Source: a virus
Direction: 5' to 3' (one strand)
Length of the DNA: 32,057 nt
IMG/VR virus record: IMGVR_UViG_3300032245_000464
Span: 1-32,057 of that record
The notes beneath the pieces were generated by a model. It saw only the letters and a list, made by a program, of their open reading frames with translations. It searched no databases and was not told the DNA's origin. Shown here piece by piece: positions 7,089 through 15,409 of the stretch (position 1 is its first letter; every line of letters starts with the position of its first letter). A program made the position numbers and the translations under genes.

Positions 7089-8292
7089 TTATTTCCCGAA
7101 GTGATTCAGGATTATTTACCAGGTCAGTGTTGATATTTAGGGTCTGTATTCCGCCCTTGCGATAACGTGTTAAATTGTACATGTGTGGCAACAGCACACG
7201 CTCAAGTTCACTGTGCAAGCCACGTGCGCCAGTTTTGTTGGCAATGGTACGTTCTGCAATCAAGTCCAGACTGTCAGCACTGAATTGCAATTCTACATGA
7301 TCACGCTTGAATATCCATTGGTACTGGCTGACATAACTGTGTTTGACATCTTGTAAGATACGAACCAAATCCTCTTTGTTGAGTTCTGCTAGTGCAACCC
7401 AACTGGGGAAACGTCCCACAAATTCAGGAATCATACCAAACTTGATCAAGTCTTCTGGTGTGGTTTTGTCCAAGGTCAGTGTGGCACTGTCTGCCACTAC
7501 CTGTGCTGAGAAACCAATGCTGGTGCCTTTTACACGGCTTTTAACAATGTTGTCTAAGCCAACAAATGCACCGCCAGCAATGAATAGTATGTTGGCTGTG
7601 TCAATTTCCACAGTTTCGCCTGCAGGATGCTTGCGGCCACCTTGTGGAGTGATTCTGCACTTGGTGCCTTCGACCAGTTTCAACAATGCTTGTTGTACAC
7701 CCTCACCTGACACATCTCGCGTGATACTGGCGCTCTCGCTACGGCGGCTGATCTTGTCAATTTCGTCAATAAACACAATGCCACGCTGTGTTTTGTCTAC
7801 ATCGCCACCAGCGGCTGTGTACAGTCTGGTGATCAAACTTTCCACATCGTCGCCCACATAACCTGCTTCGGTTAGGCTTGTGGCATCAGCAATCACAAAC
7901 GGCACATCCAAATAACGTGCCACAGTACGGGCTAGTAAAGTTTTGCCTGATCCTGTAGGACCCAACATGAGGATATTGGCTTTTTCGATTTCAGTGTCGG
8001 GATCTGCATTGGCAATGCGTTTGTAGTGATTGGCAATGGCCACACTCAGCACCATCTTGGCATGTGTTTGTCCAATCACATATTGGTCCAAGTGTTCTTT
8101 GATGGCTCTGGGATCTAAAGGTTCATCAGTTGCTTCTTTGTCTTTGACTGGCAATTCATCTTTGAGCAAGGTCTGGCACAGGTCCACACACTCATTGCAG
8201 ATTGATACTTCGCTGCCCACAATCAGTTTGGCTACTGAATCCTTGTGCTTGCCGCAAAAACTACAGTTGTCTAGGGTTTCAGGTGATTTCAT
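7081..8292 (-). CDS. clpX: ATP-dependent protease ATPase subunit ClpX
   Basis: The 403-aa AAA+ unfoldase has every key element of bacterial ClpX: the N-terminal zinc-binding domain (Cys10, Cys13, Cys32, Cys35), Walker A GPTGSGKT (111-118), pore-1 loop GYVG (144-147), Walker B IVFIDE (172-177), the RKH loop (220-222), the ClpP-docking IGF loop (259-261), an arginine finger in EFVGRFP (290-296) and sensor-2 GAR (355-357). It should therefore dock on host ClpP and degrade ssrA-like or adaptor-delivered substrates. No clpP is in the window. It starts 2 nt after the stop of the upstream membrane protein without a clear Shine-Dalgarno, implying coupling, and overlaps bS21 downstream. Confidence 0.95.
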   Translation of the reverse strand: MKSPETLDNCSFCGKHKDSVAKLIVGSEVSICNECVDLCQTLLKDELPVKDKEATDEPLDPRAIKEHLDQYVIGQTHAKMVLSVAIANHYKRIANADPDTEIEKANILMLGPTGSGKTLLARTVARYLDVPFVIADATSLTEAGYVGDDVESLITRLYTAAGGDVDKTQRGIVFIDEIDKISRRSESASITRDVSGEGVQQALLKLVEGTKCRITPQGGRKHPAGETVEIDTANILFIAGGAFVGLDNIVKSRVKGTSIGFSAQVVADSATLTLDKTTPEDLIKFGMIPEFVGRFPSWVALAELNKEDLVRILQDVKHSYVSQYQWIFKRDHVELQFSADSLDLIAERTIANKTGARGLHSELERVLLPHMYNLTRYRKGGIQTLNINTDLVNNPESLREINE

Positions 8293-8294
8293 GT

Positions 8295-9803
8295 TTAAAT
8301 TGGTTTTACACGACGAGCAATGGCATCTGCTTCAGCATCGCTCAACATGTCTGCATCATATTCGCCACTGGTGAGTTTGGCAATTAAGTGCTCGATGTAT
8401 GCATCATCGTATGTGTAGTTATCAGTTAAATTTTTGTCTGTAATAATCCAGTGATGTCCGTTGAACTTGTACAGCACATTGGGCATTTGATCCACACGCA
8501 TGAATGTGTCGCCCTTGACTGGGTTTGCAGGGAAGGAGATACCAAATCCTGATGTGGGCTCTCTGCCCAGGTCATTGTCTGCTACCAGTTGCATCCAGGG
8601 CAGTTCTTGTATTTTACCAGCAGCCAATTTGGCACGTTCTTCTTTGATTGTTCGGTCAGGATTTTCGCTTTTCCATTGTTTGATTGCGGCTTTAATGCCA
8701 GGATTGTCATGATCTTCTTGCTCAATGTCTTGTGCTACTGCATTCAAGTAGTCTTGGTTAAATTCCACTGGCGCTACCACGGGCTTCAAATCTTTGAAAT
8801 GATCAAACTTTTCCAAGTAAGGATGTTTTTCGTACATCCAACCTGGTGGGTGTGGATCCTGTGGCAGTTCGGGTTCTTGCTCATGTTCAAATGAGTCCGC
8901 AGGATGTTCTCCCGGGTCATCAAACAACTTGCTGGTTTCAACAACCTCGCCGGTGGGTAATTCTGGTTCCACCACTTCACGCAGTTGTTCAACCTGTGAG
9001 GCTGTAAGTGGTCCATCATCAGGTTCATATGCAGGTTGCGATCTGCGTTCACGTTCCCATTTCAAACTCTCTGTGGCGGCCAGCACCATCATGATAGCCA
9101 GTGGATCAAACACCACAACCAAGATGATAATAACCCAACGCACAGCACGTTCTAGTAAGTTGGCATCCGGGTTGTCCCCGTAGATGAACGCCGCGATATA
9201 CTTAATTGGCCCAACCTCTGCTTCGACTTTACGTACCTCGGCGGCAATAGGCGCACGGGCTTCGTTAAGTTCCGCAATAAGCTTCTGCGACTGTAGTATT
9301 TCAGCTTGAAGTCGACTACGCTCTTTCTGCTGGGCTTTTCTAAGAGCCACAGCTTTGTCGGCACCTTTTTCATCTGTTGAGCGGCCCAATACCGAGTCCA
9401 CCCCCTCATCCATCTGTTTAAGTGCTTTACGGTTTGCTTCAATATTGTCCTTTTGGGTTTTGATTTTTTCATCATATATTGCAATCTTTGATATTACATC
9501 ACCGCTGATTAAATTTTGATCGCTGTGTGCTTTTGACAGGAATCCAAAAATACCCATACTGGTAATAACCATGAGCATGCCCACGGCCGGCACAAGGTAT
9601 ATTTTCATCAGCAGTCTACAACGGTCCCAATACTCATGCAACCATACTGTGACAGTGACCTTGGCCACTTCCAAAATTGACCCCATGATAACAATGGGAA
9701 TAACTGCTGACGCAAAAATAGCAGTAAGGCCCAGTATACTGTACCAGGCCGCAACCACGCTCAATGACAGAGCGGTTAATAGTGTAAAATAGCTGAGAAA
9801 CAT
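8295..9803 (-). CDS. Membrane protein with long coiled coil (T4-like phage conserved type)
   Basis: The 502-aa protein has hydrophobic segments at about 4-22, 24-45 and 66-90, a charged helical stretch predicted as coiled coil (about 105-205), a fourth membrane segment (221-245), then a long acidic soluble region rich in Pro, Glu and Asp and a C-terminal domain with [11 protein letters not shown]. The N-terminal half ([20 protein letters not shown], later [16 protein letters not shown]) resembles a membrane protein conserved in marine T4-like phages; its function is unknown. It is the second gene after the promoter at 10324 and leads into clpX. An inner-membrane remodelling or superinfection-exclusion role is possible but unsupported. 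The start follows AATAAATA by 5 nt. Confidence 0.75.
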   Translation of the reverse strand: MFLSYFTLLTALSLSVVAAWYSILGLTAIFASAVIPIVIMGSILEVAKVTVTVWLHEYWDRCRLLMKIYLVPAVGMLMVITSMGIFGFLSKAHSDQNLISGDVISKIAIYDEKIKTQKDNIEANRKALKQMDEGVDSVLGRSTDEKGADKAVALRKAQQKERSRLQAEILQSQKLIAELNEARAPIAAEVRKVEAEVGPIKYIAAFIYGDNPDANLLERAVRWVIIILVVVFDPLAIMMVLAATESLKWERERRSQPAYEPDDGPLTASQVEQLREVVEPELPTGEVVETSKLFDDPGEHPADSFEHEQEPELPQDPHPPGWMYEKHPYLEKFDHFKDLKPVVAPVEFNQDYLNAVAQDIEQEDHDNPGIKAAIKQWKSENPDRTIKEERAKLAAGKIQELPWMQLVADNDLGREPTSGFGISFPANPVKGDTFMRVDQMPNVLYKFNGHHWIITDKNLTDNYTYDDAYIEHLIAKLTSGEYDADMLSDAEADAIARRVKPI

Positions 9804-9807
9804 AGAT

Positions 9808-10125
9808 TTATTTATTGGGTGGTATACGTACTTGGACGGCTAGTTTAACGGCCAGCCATGTGGCAATCTTCTCGTCTGGTACATCAAACCAAACCCAGAG
9901 AGTTTTTTCAGGATTCCAGATCAAATCTTCCAATCGACGTCGAACATGATTTTGACCCTTCCAGTTGTTGACACCAAAGATTTGATTGAGTTCACGTATT
10001 ACTGCATACCAGACTTTGATATCACGCAACTCAATCTGAATACGGTGCATGACCAAGGGCGTTGATCTAAGAGAGTCAAGGGATTCAAACGTGCTCAACG
10101 CAGAGGTTTCAATTTCAACAGACAT
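9808..10125 (-). CDS. Conserved-type phage protein of unknown function
   Basis: A 105-aa protein, MSVEIETSALSTFESLDSLR at the N-terminus and a Trp-rich C-terminal half with KVWYAVIREL and TLWVWFDVPDEKIATWLA. The ATG at 10125 is preferred over an upstream in-frame GTG at 10140 because AGAAGGA sits 6 nt before the ATG. It is the first full gene after the consensus promoter at 10324-10352, separated from it by a roughly 190-nt structured leader. Its stop codon forms part of the AATAAATA box of the next gene. No recognisable domain. Confidence 0.7.
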   Translation of the reverse strand: MSVEIETSALSTFESLDSLRSTPLVMHRIQIELRDIKVWYAVIRELNQIFGVNNWKGQNHVRRRLEDLIWNPEKTLWVWFDVPDEKIATWLAVKLAVQVRIPPNK

Positions 10126-10164
10126 TGCTATCCTTCTCACTGTTTTTATCTACAAGGCATACTC

Positions 10165-10203
10165 CACTGGGTACCAGCCAGTGTTTTGATCTGTTGCCAG
10201 ATC
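10165..10203 (-). promoter_or_regulatory. Two hairpins in the 5' leader of the membrane protein-clpX operon
   Basis: Read on the minus strand, GATCTG and CAGATC close a GCAA tetraloop (10188-10203), followed by CACTGG and CCAGTG around a 7-nt loop (10165-10183). The segment ACACTGGCT occurs twice, once before each hairpin. With about 190 nt between the promoter and the first clear ribosome site, a structured regulatory leader is plausible. Confidence 0.5.
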
Positions 10204-10228
10204 TAGCCAGTGTCTCATCCTACGGGAT

Positions 10229-10291
10229 TTATGTTTCTGATGCCACGGCGCAGAGCAGGACCGGTTGCAGATCTATTCCTACTATGCCCAT
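10229..10291 (-). CDS. Possible 20-aa leader peptide
   Basis: Within the long leader an ATG at 10291 opens a 20-codon frame (MGIVGIDLQPVLLCAVASET) ending in TAA. A GGAGG sequence lies 11 nt upstream, a little far for optimal initiation. Position between promoter and structured leader hairpins would suit a leader peptide, but so short an ORF can arise by chance. Confidence 0.2.
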   Translation of the reverse strand: MGIVGIDLQPVLLCAVASET

Positions 10292-10323
10292 TAAACAACC
10301 CACCTCCCTGATCATGCACAGTG

Positions 10324-10352
10324 ATTATACTGCGACTGCTAGGCTTTGTCAA
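10324..10352 (-). promoter_or_regulatory. Perfect-consensus sigma70 promoter
   Basis: On the minus strand TTGACA (10347-10352), a 17-bp spacer and TATAAT (10324-10329) match the sigma70 consensus exactly. The -35 lies inside the end of the 155-aa gene whose stop is at 10339. Transcription should start near 10317 and run through the 105-aa, membrane protein, clpX and bS21 genes. This is the strongest type of host-recognised early promoter. Confidence 0.92.
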
Positions 10353-10806
10353 CTTGTTTTTTAGTTAATTCGCATACAAGGAGAAACTGCTCGTAGGCCA
10401 GTTTCACAGCAGGATTGGTCATGAGTTTTTCTGCTTCTGCTTGCATGGCTTTTATACCGGCTTCGGCAATGTCTCTGGCACAGGCAATTTCCAAAGTATA
10501 CACATCATCACCCAAGGCTTTGTTCAAACGTTGCCAAGCCTGTTGTTGCTTTTCGGTAAGTGGGTGGCGGCGTGGGCGCATGGCACTGGCATCACGCACA
10601 GCCTCAGTCATCCGGTCTTCAGCCACACGTCCGGCAGCAATCATGGGTGCTAGTGCAGGATCAATATTGTAGCGAGTGCTCTGCCCGCCAGGGTAAACCA
10701 TGATCAAATGGTTGCCATAGGGTAGCCCATCCATAAGGTACTCATCGTACTCCATTACAGGCACATACCTGCGTCCACGTTTTTCGTAGTAGATTTTCTT
10801 AGTCAT
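10339..10806 (-). CDS. T4-like phage conserved protein of unknown function
   Basis: The 155-aa protein begins MTKKIYYEKRGRRYVPVMEY and contains PYGNHLIMVYPGGQSTRYNI and DPALAPMIAAGRVAEDRM, a style I recognise from conserved hypothetical proteins of T4-like marine phages. The C-terminal half is helical and charged. No catalytic motif is evident. It overlaps the preceding gene by 8 nt, and its last codons contain the -35 element of the promoter at 10324-10352. Confidence 0.7.
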   Translation of the reverse strand: MTKKIYYEKRGRRYVPVMEYDEYLMDGLPYGNHLIMVYPGGQSTRYNIDPALAPMIAAGRVAEDRMTEAVRDASAMRPRRHPLTEKQQQAWQRLNKALGDDVYTLEIACARDIAEAGIKAMQAEAEKLMTNPAVKLAYEQFLLVCELTKKQVDKA

Positions 10807-11080
10807 TGGCTACCCAGGTATTTGCATGATAATCCCAATGTCTACTATCATACAAGTGAAACATCAGTTCATATCCAAACACTCCCAATTCTAATCTAAT
10901 GCCTGCATGGTCGCATCTAGTGGTCCAATCAAAATTAAAATGCAATAGATTTTCACAGTCTTGAAATACTTCCAATTCAAGATATTTGTGTTTGAATGGC
11001 GTACTCCAAACACGATTGAAAATATGATTGAATGACACCCTGGTCAAAGGGTACTCAATTGCAAATTTTAAATTGATCAT
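10799..11080 (-). CDS. Small conserved-type phage protein
   Basis: A 93-aa protein with WTTRCDHAGIRLELGVFGYE and a C-terminal YDSRHWDYHANTW motif. Similar short proteins rich in aromatic residues and ending in a HWDY pattern occur in many large phages; no function is known to me. It overlaps the 135-aa gene upstream by an ATGA junction and the next gene by 8 nt. GGAA lies 5 nt before its ATG. Confidence 0.65.
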   Translation of the reverse strand: MINLKFAIEYPLTRVSFNHIFNRVWSTPFKHKYLELEVFQDCENLLHFNFDWTTRCDHAGIRLELGVFGYELMFHLYDSRHWDYHANTWVAND

Positions 11081-11484
11081 TGTAGTTCCAAGTTTGCAAC
11101 CAATTGATCAGTAGGCACACTGTTTTGCACATAGCCTTCTGCTACCATGTTGTAATAGTGATTGCTGGGCGGCTGTTCATAGGATTGGTCAGTCATTTGA
11201 TAAACCAAAGCAGTGTCAGATCCACGGTCAGTATGCACCAAAACCGTGAAACGGGTGTAGTGCCAAGGATAGCCTTCCAGTCGATCCAGTGCTGCCAAGT
11301 TGTCGTCTGTGATTTCCCACAACACACCATCACACCACCCACCCGCCGCAGGTTCAATGTCTGCAAAATAGCGAAACACCAAGGCATAGTCATTGATCCA
11401 TGCAGGGCCTAGACAAACAGCACCCGGACATCGGGCTGCCATTTCATCCAAGTTGGTGTTCATACCATATGCAAAATACTTCAA
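11077..11484 (-). CDS. Gamma-glutamylcyclotransferase-like (AIG2/GGCT fold) protein
   Basis: The 135-aa protein starts with KYFAYGMN (2-9), the YGSN-type substrate loop of the GGCT fold, and has the catalytic glutamate in LDRLEGYPW (Glu70). The family releases 5-oxoproline from gamma-glutamyl amines or peptides; phage members are common and of unknown substrate. The start is TTG at 11484, overlapping the ligase stop as TTGA, with AGGTG upstream; family alignment supports this start because the conserved Y-F-A-Y follows directly. The Ser of YGSN is replaced by Met. Confidence 0.8.
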   Translation of the reverse strand: MKYFAYGMNTNLDEMAARCPGAVCLGPAWINDYALVFRYFADIEPAAGGWCDGVLWEITDDNLAALDRLEGYPWHYTRFTVLVHTDRGSDTALVYQMTDQSYEQPPSNHYYNMVAEGYVQNSVPTDQLVANLELQ

Positions 11485-12869
11485 ACTTTTTCACCTGCTT
11501 CGAAATCACGGAAACGTAAAAATCTAGGGAATCTCAAACTGTATGATCCGTCTTGGTTTTGCGTAACTGCGTCAGCCTGGACTTCAACCAAGTGCCCAAG
11601 AAGATCTGCCCGGCTGTTCCAATACTCATCACGATCGCTATCAGACAAGCCACTGCCAACATTAACTCGTATGTGTCTTCCATTGTCATCTCCTTCACAG
11701 ATTATAGCACCAAGCCTGTTGGCATTGCGACCTGTGCCTTCTTCAAATCCCACAATGTTTAAATCAACTGTGATTGTGGGTTTCCATTTCATCCAGTAGT
11801 CAGTGCGTTTGCACAGATAAGGAGCATCCATGCTCTTGATCATAATGCCTTCAAAGCCACCTTCCACAGCGGCTTCGGCATAGCGTTGCATGATGTCATG
11901 ACCTTCGGCTGTGTCCAAGTCTACTTCCAAACCGTTCATGATCTGCAAAGGACCATCTTCGGGCAGTCGGGCTCGAGCACGTTCCAAAGACTCCGTGCGT
12001 TTGTGTTGTTGTGCGTTGAAGTGTCCTTCTTGAAAACTGGCCAATGGCAAGATGTCAAAGATATGATATGTCATGCCTGTGGTCAATGCATTGCTTTTGC
12101 GATGTGCTTGCTTCATTAACTTCTGGAAACTCTCGCCCACAATCTCGCCATCTAACACCAGGCGGTGATTCACTCTATGACCACCACCATCGCCCAGCAT
12201 GAACTTGGTGCTGTGTTGTCGAATAGCATCCGCAATTTCGGGAAAGTTTTCAAACACCTTGCCATTGCGGCTGTACAGTGTGACATCACCATTGTCGATC
12301 ACCGCCAACACACGCACACCATCCAATTTACATTCTAAACGTTTGATGCCCTTGAGCTTCTTGGGTTGGTCTGTGGAGTCTTGTGCCAGTTGGCAGGTAA
12401 ACACAGGAATTTTCCACTCTGTTTTGCCCAAGACCTTGTTCAGTGTTTTCTCACTGATACCACAGCGCAGGTCTTTGATCAACACACGTCTGCAGAGATT
12501 GTTCCACTCAATAGAGTCAAACTGCTTCATTGTTTCTGCAATGGCATCTCTAGCACGGTGTCCAGTGATTGATCGTGTGCGCAGGCCTTCCAACAAGCCC
12601 CAAAACACAGGCCAAGGATTTGGCGCATGCTCAATGCCCTCACTCTCAGGCACCTGTTTGACATGGAATGTATAGTAAGGATTGTAGGCTTGATAGCAGT
12701 TGAACAAAAAACACTGGGCATTGGCACTGCCCAATTTTGCCGCCATGAGTGCTTTTTCAATCACTCGTTCTTTGTGCAAGCGACTGTCAGATGCTTCGAG
12801 GTCTCTTATCCAATCAGCTGCCACGGATACACCAGTGAATTGTTTGTGTGTGAAGTCAATGCCATTCAT
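11481..12869 (-). CDS. ATP-dependent DNA ligase (T4 gp30-like)
   Basis: A 462-aa protein from ATG 12869 (a TTG at 12887 would add six residues). It has the ligase motifs in order: adenylation site ECKLDGVRV (lysine near residue 181), LYSRNGKVF, VLDGEIVG, EGIMIKS and the YWMKWKPT element, then an OB-fold C-terminus. An all-helical N-terminal DNA-binding domain is present, with LIKDLRCGISEKTLNKVLG, as in T4 gp30. It seals nicks during replication and repair using ATP. It is driven by its own sigma70-like promoter (12907-12935). The initiator ATG is one nucleotide after a TTAAATA sequence and has only a weak GGA upstream. Confidence 0.93.
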   Translation of the reverse strand: MNGIDFTHKQFTGVSVAADWIRDLEASDSRLHKERVIEKALMAAKLGSANAQCFLFNCYQAYNPYYTFHVKQVPESEGIEHAPNPWPVFWGLLEGLRTRSITGHRARDAIAETMKQFDSIEWNNLCRRVLIKDLRCGISEKTLNKVLGKTEWKIPVFTCQLAQDSTDQPKKLKGIKRLECKLDGVRVLAVIDNGDVTLYSRNGKVFENFPEIADAIRQHSTKFMLGDGGGHRVNHRLVLDGEIVGESFQKLMKQAHRKSNALTTGMTYHIFDILPLASFQEGHFNAQQHKRTESLERARARLPEDGPLQIMNGLEVDLDTAEGHDIMQRYAEAAVEGGFEGIMIKSMDAPYLCKRTDYWMKWKPTITVDLNIVGFEEGTGRNANRLGAIICEGDDNGRHIRVNVGSGLSDSDRDEYWNSRADLLGHLVEVQADAVTQNQDGSYSLRFPRFLRFRDFEAGEKV

Positions 12870-12906
12870 ATATTTAAGAGTCCACAAGTTGTTTGAACAT
12901 GTTTAT

Positions 12907-12935
12907 ATTATAGCATTTTGGGAATTATTGGTCAA
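12907..12935 (-). promoter_or_regulatory. Sigma70-like promoter of the ligase operon
   Basis: On the minus strand TTGACC (12930-12935), 17 bp and TATAAT (12907-12912). The -35 region overlaps the last codons of the radical SAM gene (stop at 12925). It shares an extended block, TTGACCAATAATTCC, with the promoters at 15423 and 15559. Confidence 0.85.
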
Positions 12936-14463
12936 CCAGTTTTCTGCAAGCTTCAAGTTCGGGCACGTAGTCTGCCAATCGCACATTTCTGGCACGATCC
13001 AATTGATCATTGTAGTTAAAAAATTCCTTGAGATGTTGTAAGTTAGGTGTGGGATTATTTGAATAATATGTGTACAATGAATCAATGCAAGTTTGATTGC
13101 TTTTTCCGTCAGCGTAGTAAATTTTTGTTTGTTTGCATCTAGCCATTGATTCAACTACTAATTTTGAATTAGGATGATTATAGGCCGACTGTAGATCATG
13201 TGCATTGGTCTGCAAGTACATTCCAATATTTGGAAATTCTTGATCTAAGAATTCATATAACAAATGTAAATTTGTTACATTGTAAATGCCTGGCACACAG
13301 TTGATAGATAAAGGATACCCCAAGTCTCGTAGCAAATGCACATTTTTTATAATAGAATCAAAATCAGAACCCCAACGGTAATAATCATTGACCTTGCCAT
13401 ACCCGTCAATGCTGACTGAAAAATTTACATTGGTAAAATGTTTAATTAATTTTAAAAAACCTGTGCTTAATTTTACACCATTTGTTAAAATAGAAAAATC
13501 AAAATTAGTTTTATTCTTTTTGATACATTGTTTCATAAATGTCAGCACATCTGACATTATGGTTGGTTCACCGCCTGTGAGGTAAATTCTAGTATTTGCT
13601 GTCAAGGTATCGATGTTGACTAAATCTAAGTTGGAATATGTAAAGGTTTGTTTTGCTCTGTATTCGATATTGAATTTCTTATACTCATTTTCAATCAGGT
13701 TGCTGTATTCTGGCTTGCATCCTCTGCACATGAGATTGCATTTATTACTAAGTCGTATTTCATAATAATATGGTTGATCGATTTTGTCCAGATCCTCAAC
13801 ACTGTTAATATCTAGTTTGCTGATCCAATCTTTGGTTTCAAATTGACGATAACTTTCAATGCCTAATTTTTCATAGTCATAACAATAACTACAATGATCG
13901 GGCAATAGTTCTCCTGCCAACATGCTTTGTCTAATTTTGGTGTACTCTGGATCAGTTTTCCAGTCTTGTAATTTTTCTATTGATTTGATTTTTTTAGTGG
14001 ACCTACTGCACACAGTTAAATGGCCACTGTTTTCTGTAAGTTCAATCCAGGGATAAATGCAAAAACTTTTGTTTTCTTGCACCATTTCAAAAAATAATTT
14101 GAATTTTTTTATATTTTCATTGTCTTTGTATAATGTTTGATATCCAAGTTTGTCTAACTCCAACATTATTTTGTAAGTTGTTAACATTGGTTTCCAATGA
14201 CTCCACTGCTCCTGACTTTGGTCCAAGAATAGAATCTTGTCAAAGTGTTTTGACAGTGTGATAATTTCGCCTGTTGATAAATCAATCACAGTTGTGTGAT
14301 AATATCCTGGCAATTCAGGAACAAATTCAGCGTCGCTGATTAGTCCATGGTTTAGCGTATTATTGTCGTTGGCCAATATTTGGGTTCGTTGATCAGTGTC
14401 ATAATCGTTAGAACCCAAACATAAAATTTTTTCATCAAGCATCAGATACTTATTGGCACTCAC
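12925..14463 (-). CDS. Radical SAM protein with N-terminal twitch-type cysteines
   Basis: About 512 aa. The radical SAM core has C-x3-C-x2-C in NKCNLMCRGC (about 242-251) and a glycine-rich LTGGEP. Before it lie four further cysteines, SFCIYPW, TVCSRS and HCSYCY (about 136-195), as in the twitch-domain radical SAM group found in phages, which would hold an auxiliary Fe-S cluster. Relatives modify peptides or proteins, but no precursor is identified. The N-terminal 120 residues (LPGYYHTTVIDLSTGEI, FDKILFLDQSQEQWSHW) form an extra domain I cannot name. Starts are ambiguous: TTG 14466, GTG 14463 (GTGA overlap with the preceding stop) or ATG 14442. Base composition is noticeably more AT-rich than the neighbouring ligase. 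Confidence 0.82.
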   Translation of the reverse strand: MSANKYLMLDEKILCLGSNDYDTDQRTQILANDNNTLNHGLISDAEFVPELPGYYHTTVIDLSTGEIITLSKHFDKILFLDQSQEQWSHWKPMLTTYKIMLELDKLGYQTLYKDNENIKKFKLFFEMVQENKSFCIYPWIELTENSGHLTVCSRSTKKIKSIEKLQDWKTDPEYTKIRQSMLAGELLPDHCSYCYDYEKLGIESYRQFETKDWISKLDINSVEDLDKIDQPYYYEIRLSNKCNLMCRGCKPEYSNLIENEYKKFNIEYRAKQTFTYSNLDLVNIDTLTANTRIYLTGGEPTIMSDVLTFMKQCIKKNKTNFDFSILTNGVKLSTGFLKLIKHFTNVNFSVSIDGYGKVNDYYRWGSDFDSIIKNVHLLRDLGYPLSINCVPGIYNVTNLHLLYEFLDQEFPNIGMYLQTNAHDLQSAYNHPNSKLVVESMARCKQTKIYYADGKSNQTCIDSLYTYYSNNPTPNLQHLKEFFNYNDQLDRARNVRLADYVPELEACRKLVDQ

Positions 14464-14882
14464 CAACTGGAATTGTAAAACACCTTGAGTCCAAAAAACA
14501 GTTCCGCACGGGCTTCTTGAATGAATTTTAGATCACTGGGTTTGTAGTAATCATCAGCTTCATTGCCAAAAAAGAATCCTGATGTTGCAGGCAGGCGATC
14601 GTTTTGCACGTCATATTCCAAGTTGTCTAAATCTTCAGCGGTGAGTTCTAGTTCAATGCCGTTGAACTTGTCAGCATCATGATCACCGCCATTGCGTTGA
14701 TTCCACAAACGTTCCATCCAGCCATGCAGATTGGGATGTTTGCGCCAATAGCAAATTTGACGTGGCTTGTTAACATTGGGGTTTACAAATTCGCCAGTGT
14801 CTTTGTCATATTCGGCGCCATCGTAAAATTCATCTTGCTGACCTGCCTTGGCAGCCACGTATGCGTACATGTCAAGTCCCAT
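14460..14882 (-). CDS. Conserved-type phage protein (MGLDMY family)
   Basis: The 140-aa protein starts MGLDMYAYV and has QICYWRKHPNLHGWMERLW and a C-terminal ELFFGLKVFYNSSW. This pattern (MGLDMY, YWRKH.LHGWM) recurs in many phages and some bacteria; names given to it vary and I know no proven function. Strong Shine-Dalgarno CGGAG 8 nt before ATG. It overlaps the radical SAM gene by 4 nt. Confidence 0.75.
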   Translation of the reverse strand: MGLDMYAYVAAKAGQQDEFYDGAEYDKDTGEFVNPNVNKPRQICYWRKHPNLHGWMERLWNQRNGGDHDADKFNGIELELTAEDLDNLEYDVQNDRLPATSGFFFGNEADDYYKPSDLKFIQEARAELFFGLKVFYNSSW

Positions 14883-14893
14883 GGTTGTCTCCG

Positions 14894-15112
14894 TTAATCA
14901 AGTGGAACATTTTTCATTGGCTCAGTGCCATTCCAGTGTGCCTGGGTAATACATATACCTCGATATTGCACACCCATTGGGTGCTCGCCTTTTTTAGGCA
15001 GTGTTTTGATTGCCTTTTCACAGGCAGTTTTGGTAGGCATACTTACGGGCACTTTGTCTATGAAGTTGCCGCCGGGACTGATAAAGGCAATGAGCAAGAC
15101 CCATTCATTCAT
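14894..15112 (-). CDS. Small protein of unknown function (72 aa)
   Basis: MNEWVLLIAFISPGG at the N-terminus is moderately hydrophobic, followed by KTACEKAIKTLPKK and RGICITQAHW. The style (a short hydrophobic start, then a Cys-containing alpha/beta region) is shared with small phage proteins sometimes predicted to be exported; no domain is recognised. A GGAGG ribosome site lies 8 nt upstream. The start overlaps the preceding stop by one base (TAATG). Confidence 0.6.
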   Translation of the reverse strand: MNEWVLLIAFISPGGNFIDKVPVSMPTKTACEKAIKTLPKKGEHPMGVQYRGICITQAHWNGTEPMKNVPLD

Positions 15113-15393
15113 TATGCTGCCTCCAACATGTTAGCAGGGACCTTCCACAGCATCATGCCATCCTTGACTGTGATATATTTGATAGCAACTTTGGTCACTG
15201 TGCCAGTTACGGTGACGCCACGTTTGGTGCTGTGAAACTTCACTGTATCACCTTTGGTGAACGTGCGAATTTTCACTGCACGAAGTTGGGCACGAGCATA
15301 CTGCACCGCATCGTTGATGCTGTTGAGTTGCTCATTTGTAAAATTGCTGAACATGATCGAAGTGTTGACTTCTTGAATGGTTGCGTATGACAT
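15112..15393 (-). CDS. T4-like phage conserved small protein with SH3/KOW-like C-terminus
   Basis: A 93-aa protein. Residues 15-45 (FSNFTNEQLNSINDAVQYAR) form a helix, and the C-terminal half (GDTVKFHSTKRGVTVTGTVT, then ITVKDGMMLWKVPANML) looks like a small beta-barrel of SH3 or KOW type. I recognise this organisation from T4-like phages; function unknown, nucleic-acid binding possible. The Shine-Dalgarno AAGGAG is strong, and the promoter at 15423-15451 lies directly upstream. Confidence 0.72.
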   Translation of the reverse strand: MSYATIQEVNTSIMFSNFTNEQLNSINDAVQYARAQLRAVKIRTFTKGDTVKFHSTKRGVTVTGTVTKVAIKYITVKDGMMLWKVPANMLEAA

Positions 15394-15409
15394 CTCAGGC
15401 TCCTTTTTA

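Noticed and set aside
7343-7861. 172-aa plus-strand ORF opposite clpX
   Set aside because: It is the antisense shadow of a strongly conserved clpX frame; its Ser/Thr/Pro-rich composition is what the complement of this coding sequence would give, and it has no ribosome site or domain.
12199-12675. 158-aa plus-strand ORF opposite the DNA ligase
   Set aside because: Shadow frame of the ligase gene; no family motif and no plausible promoter.
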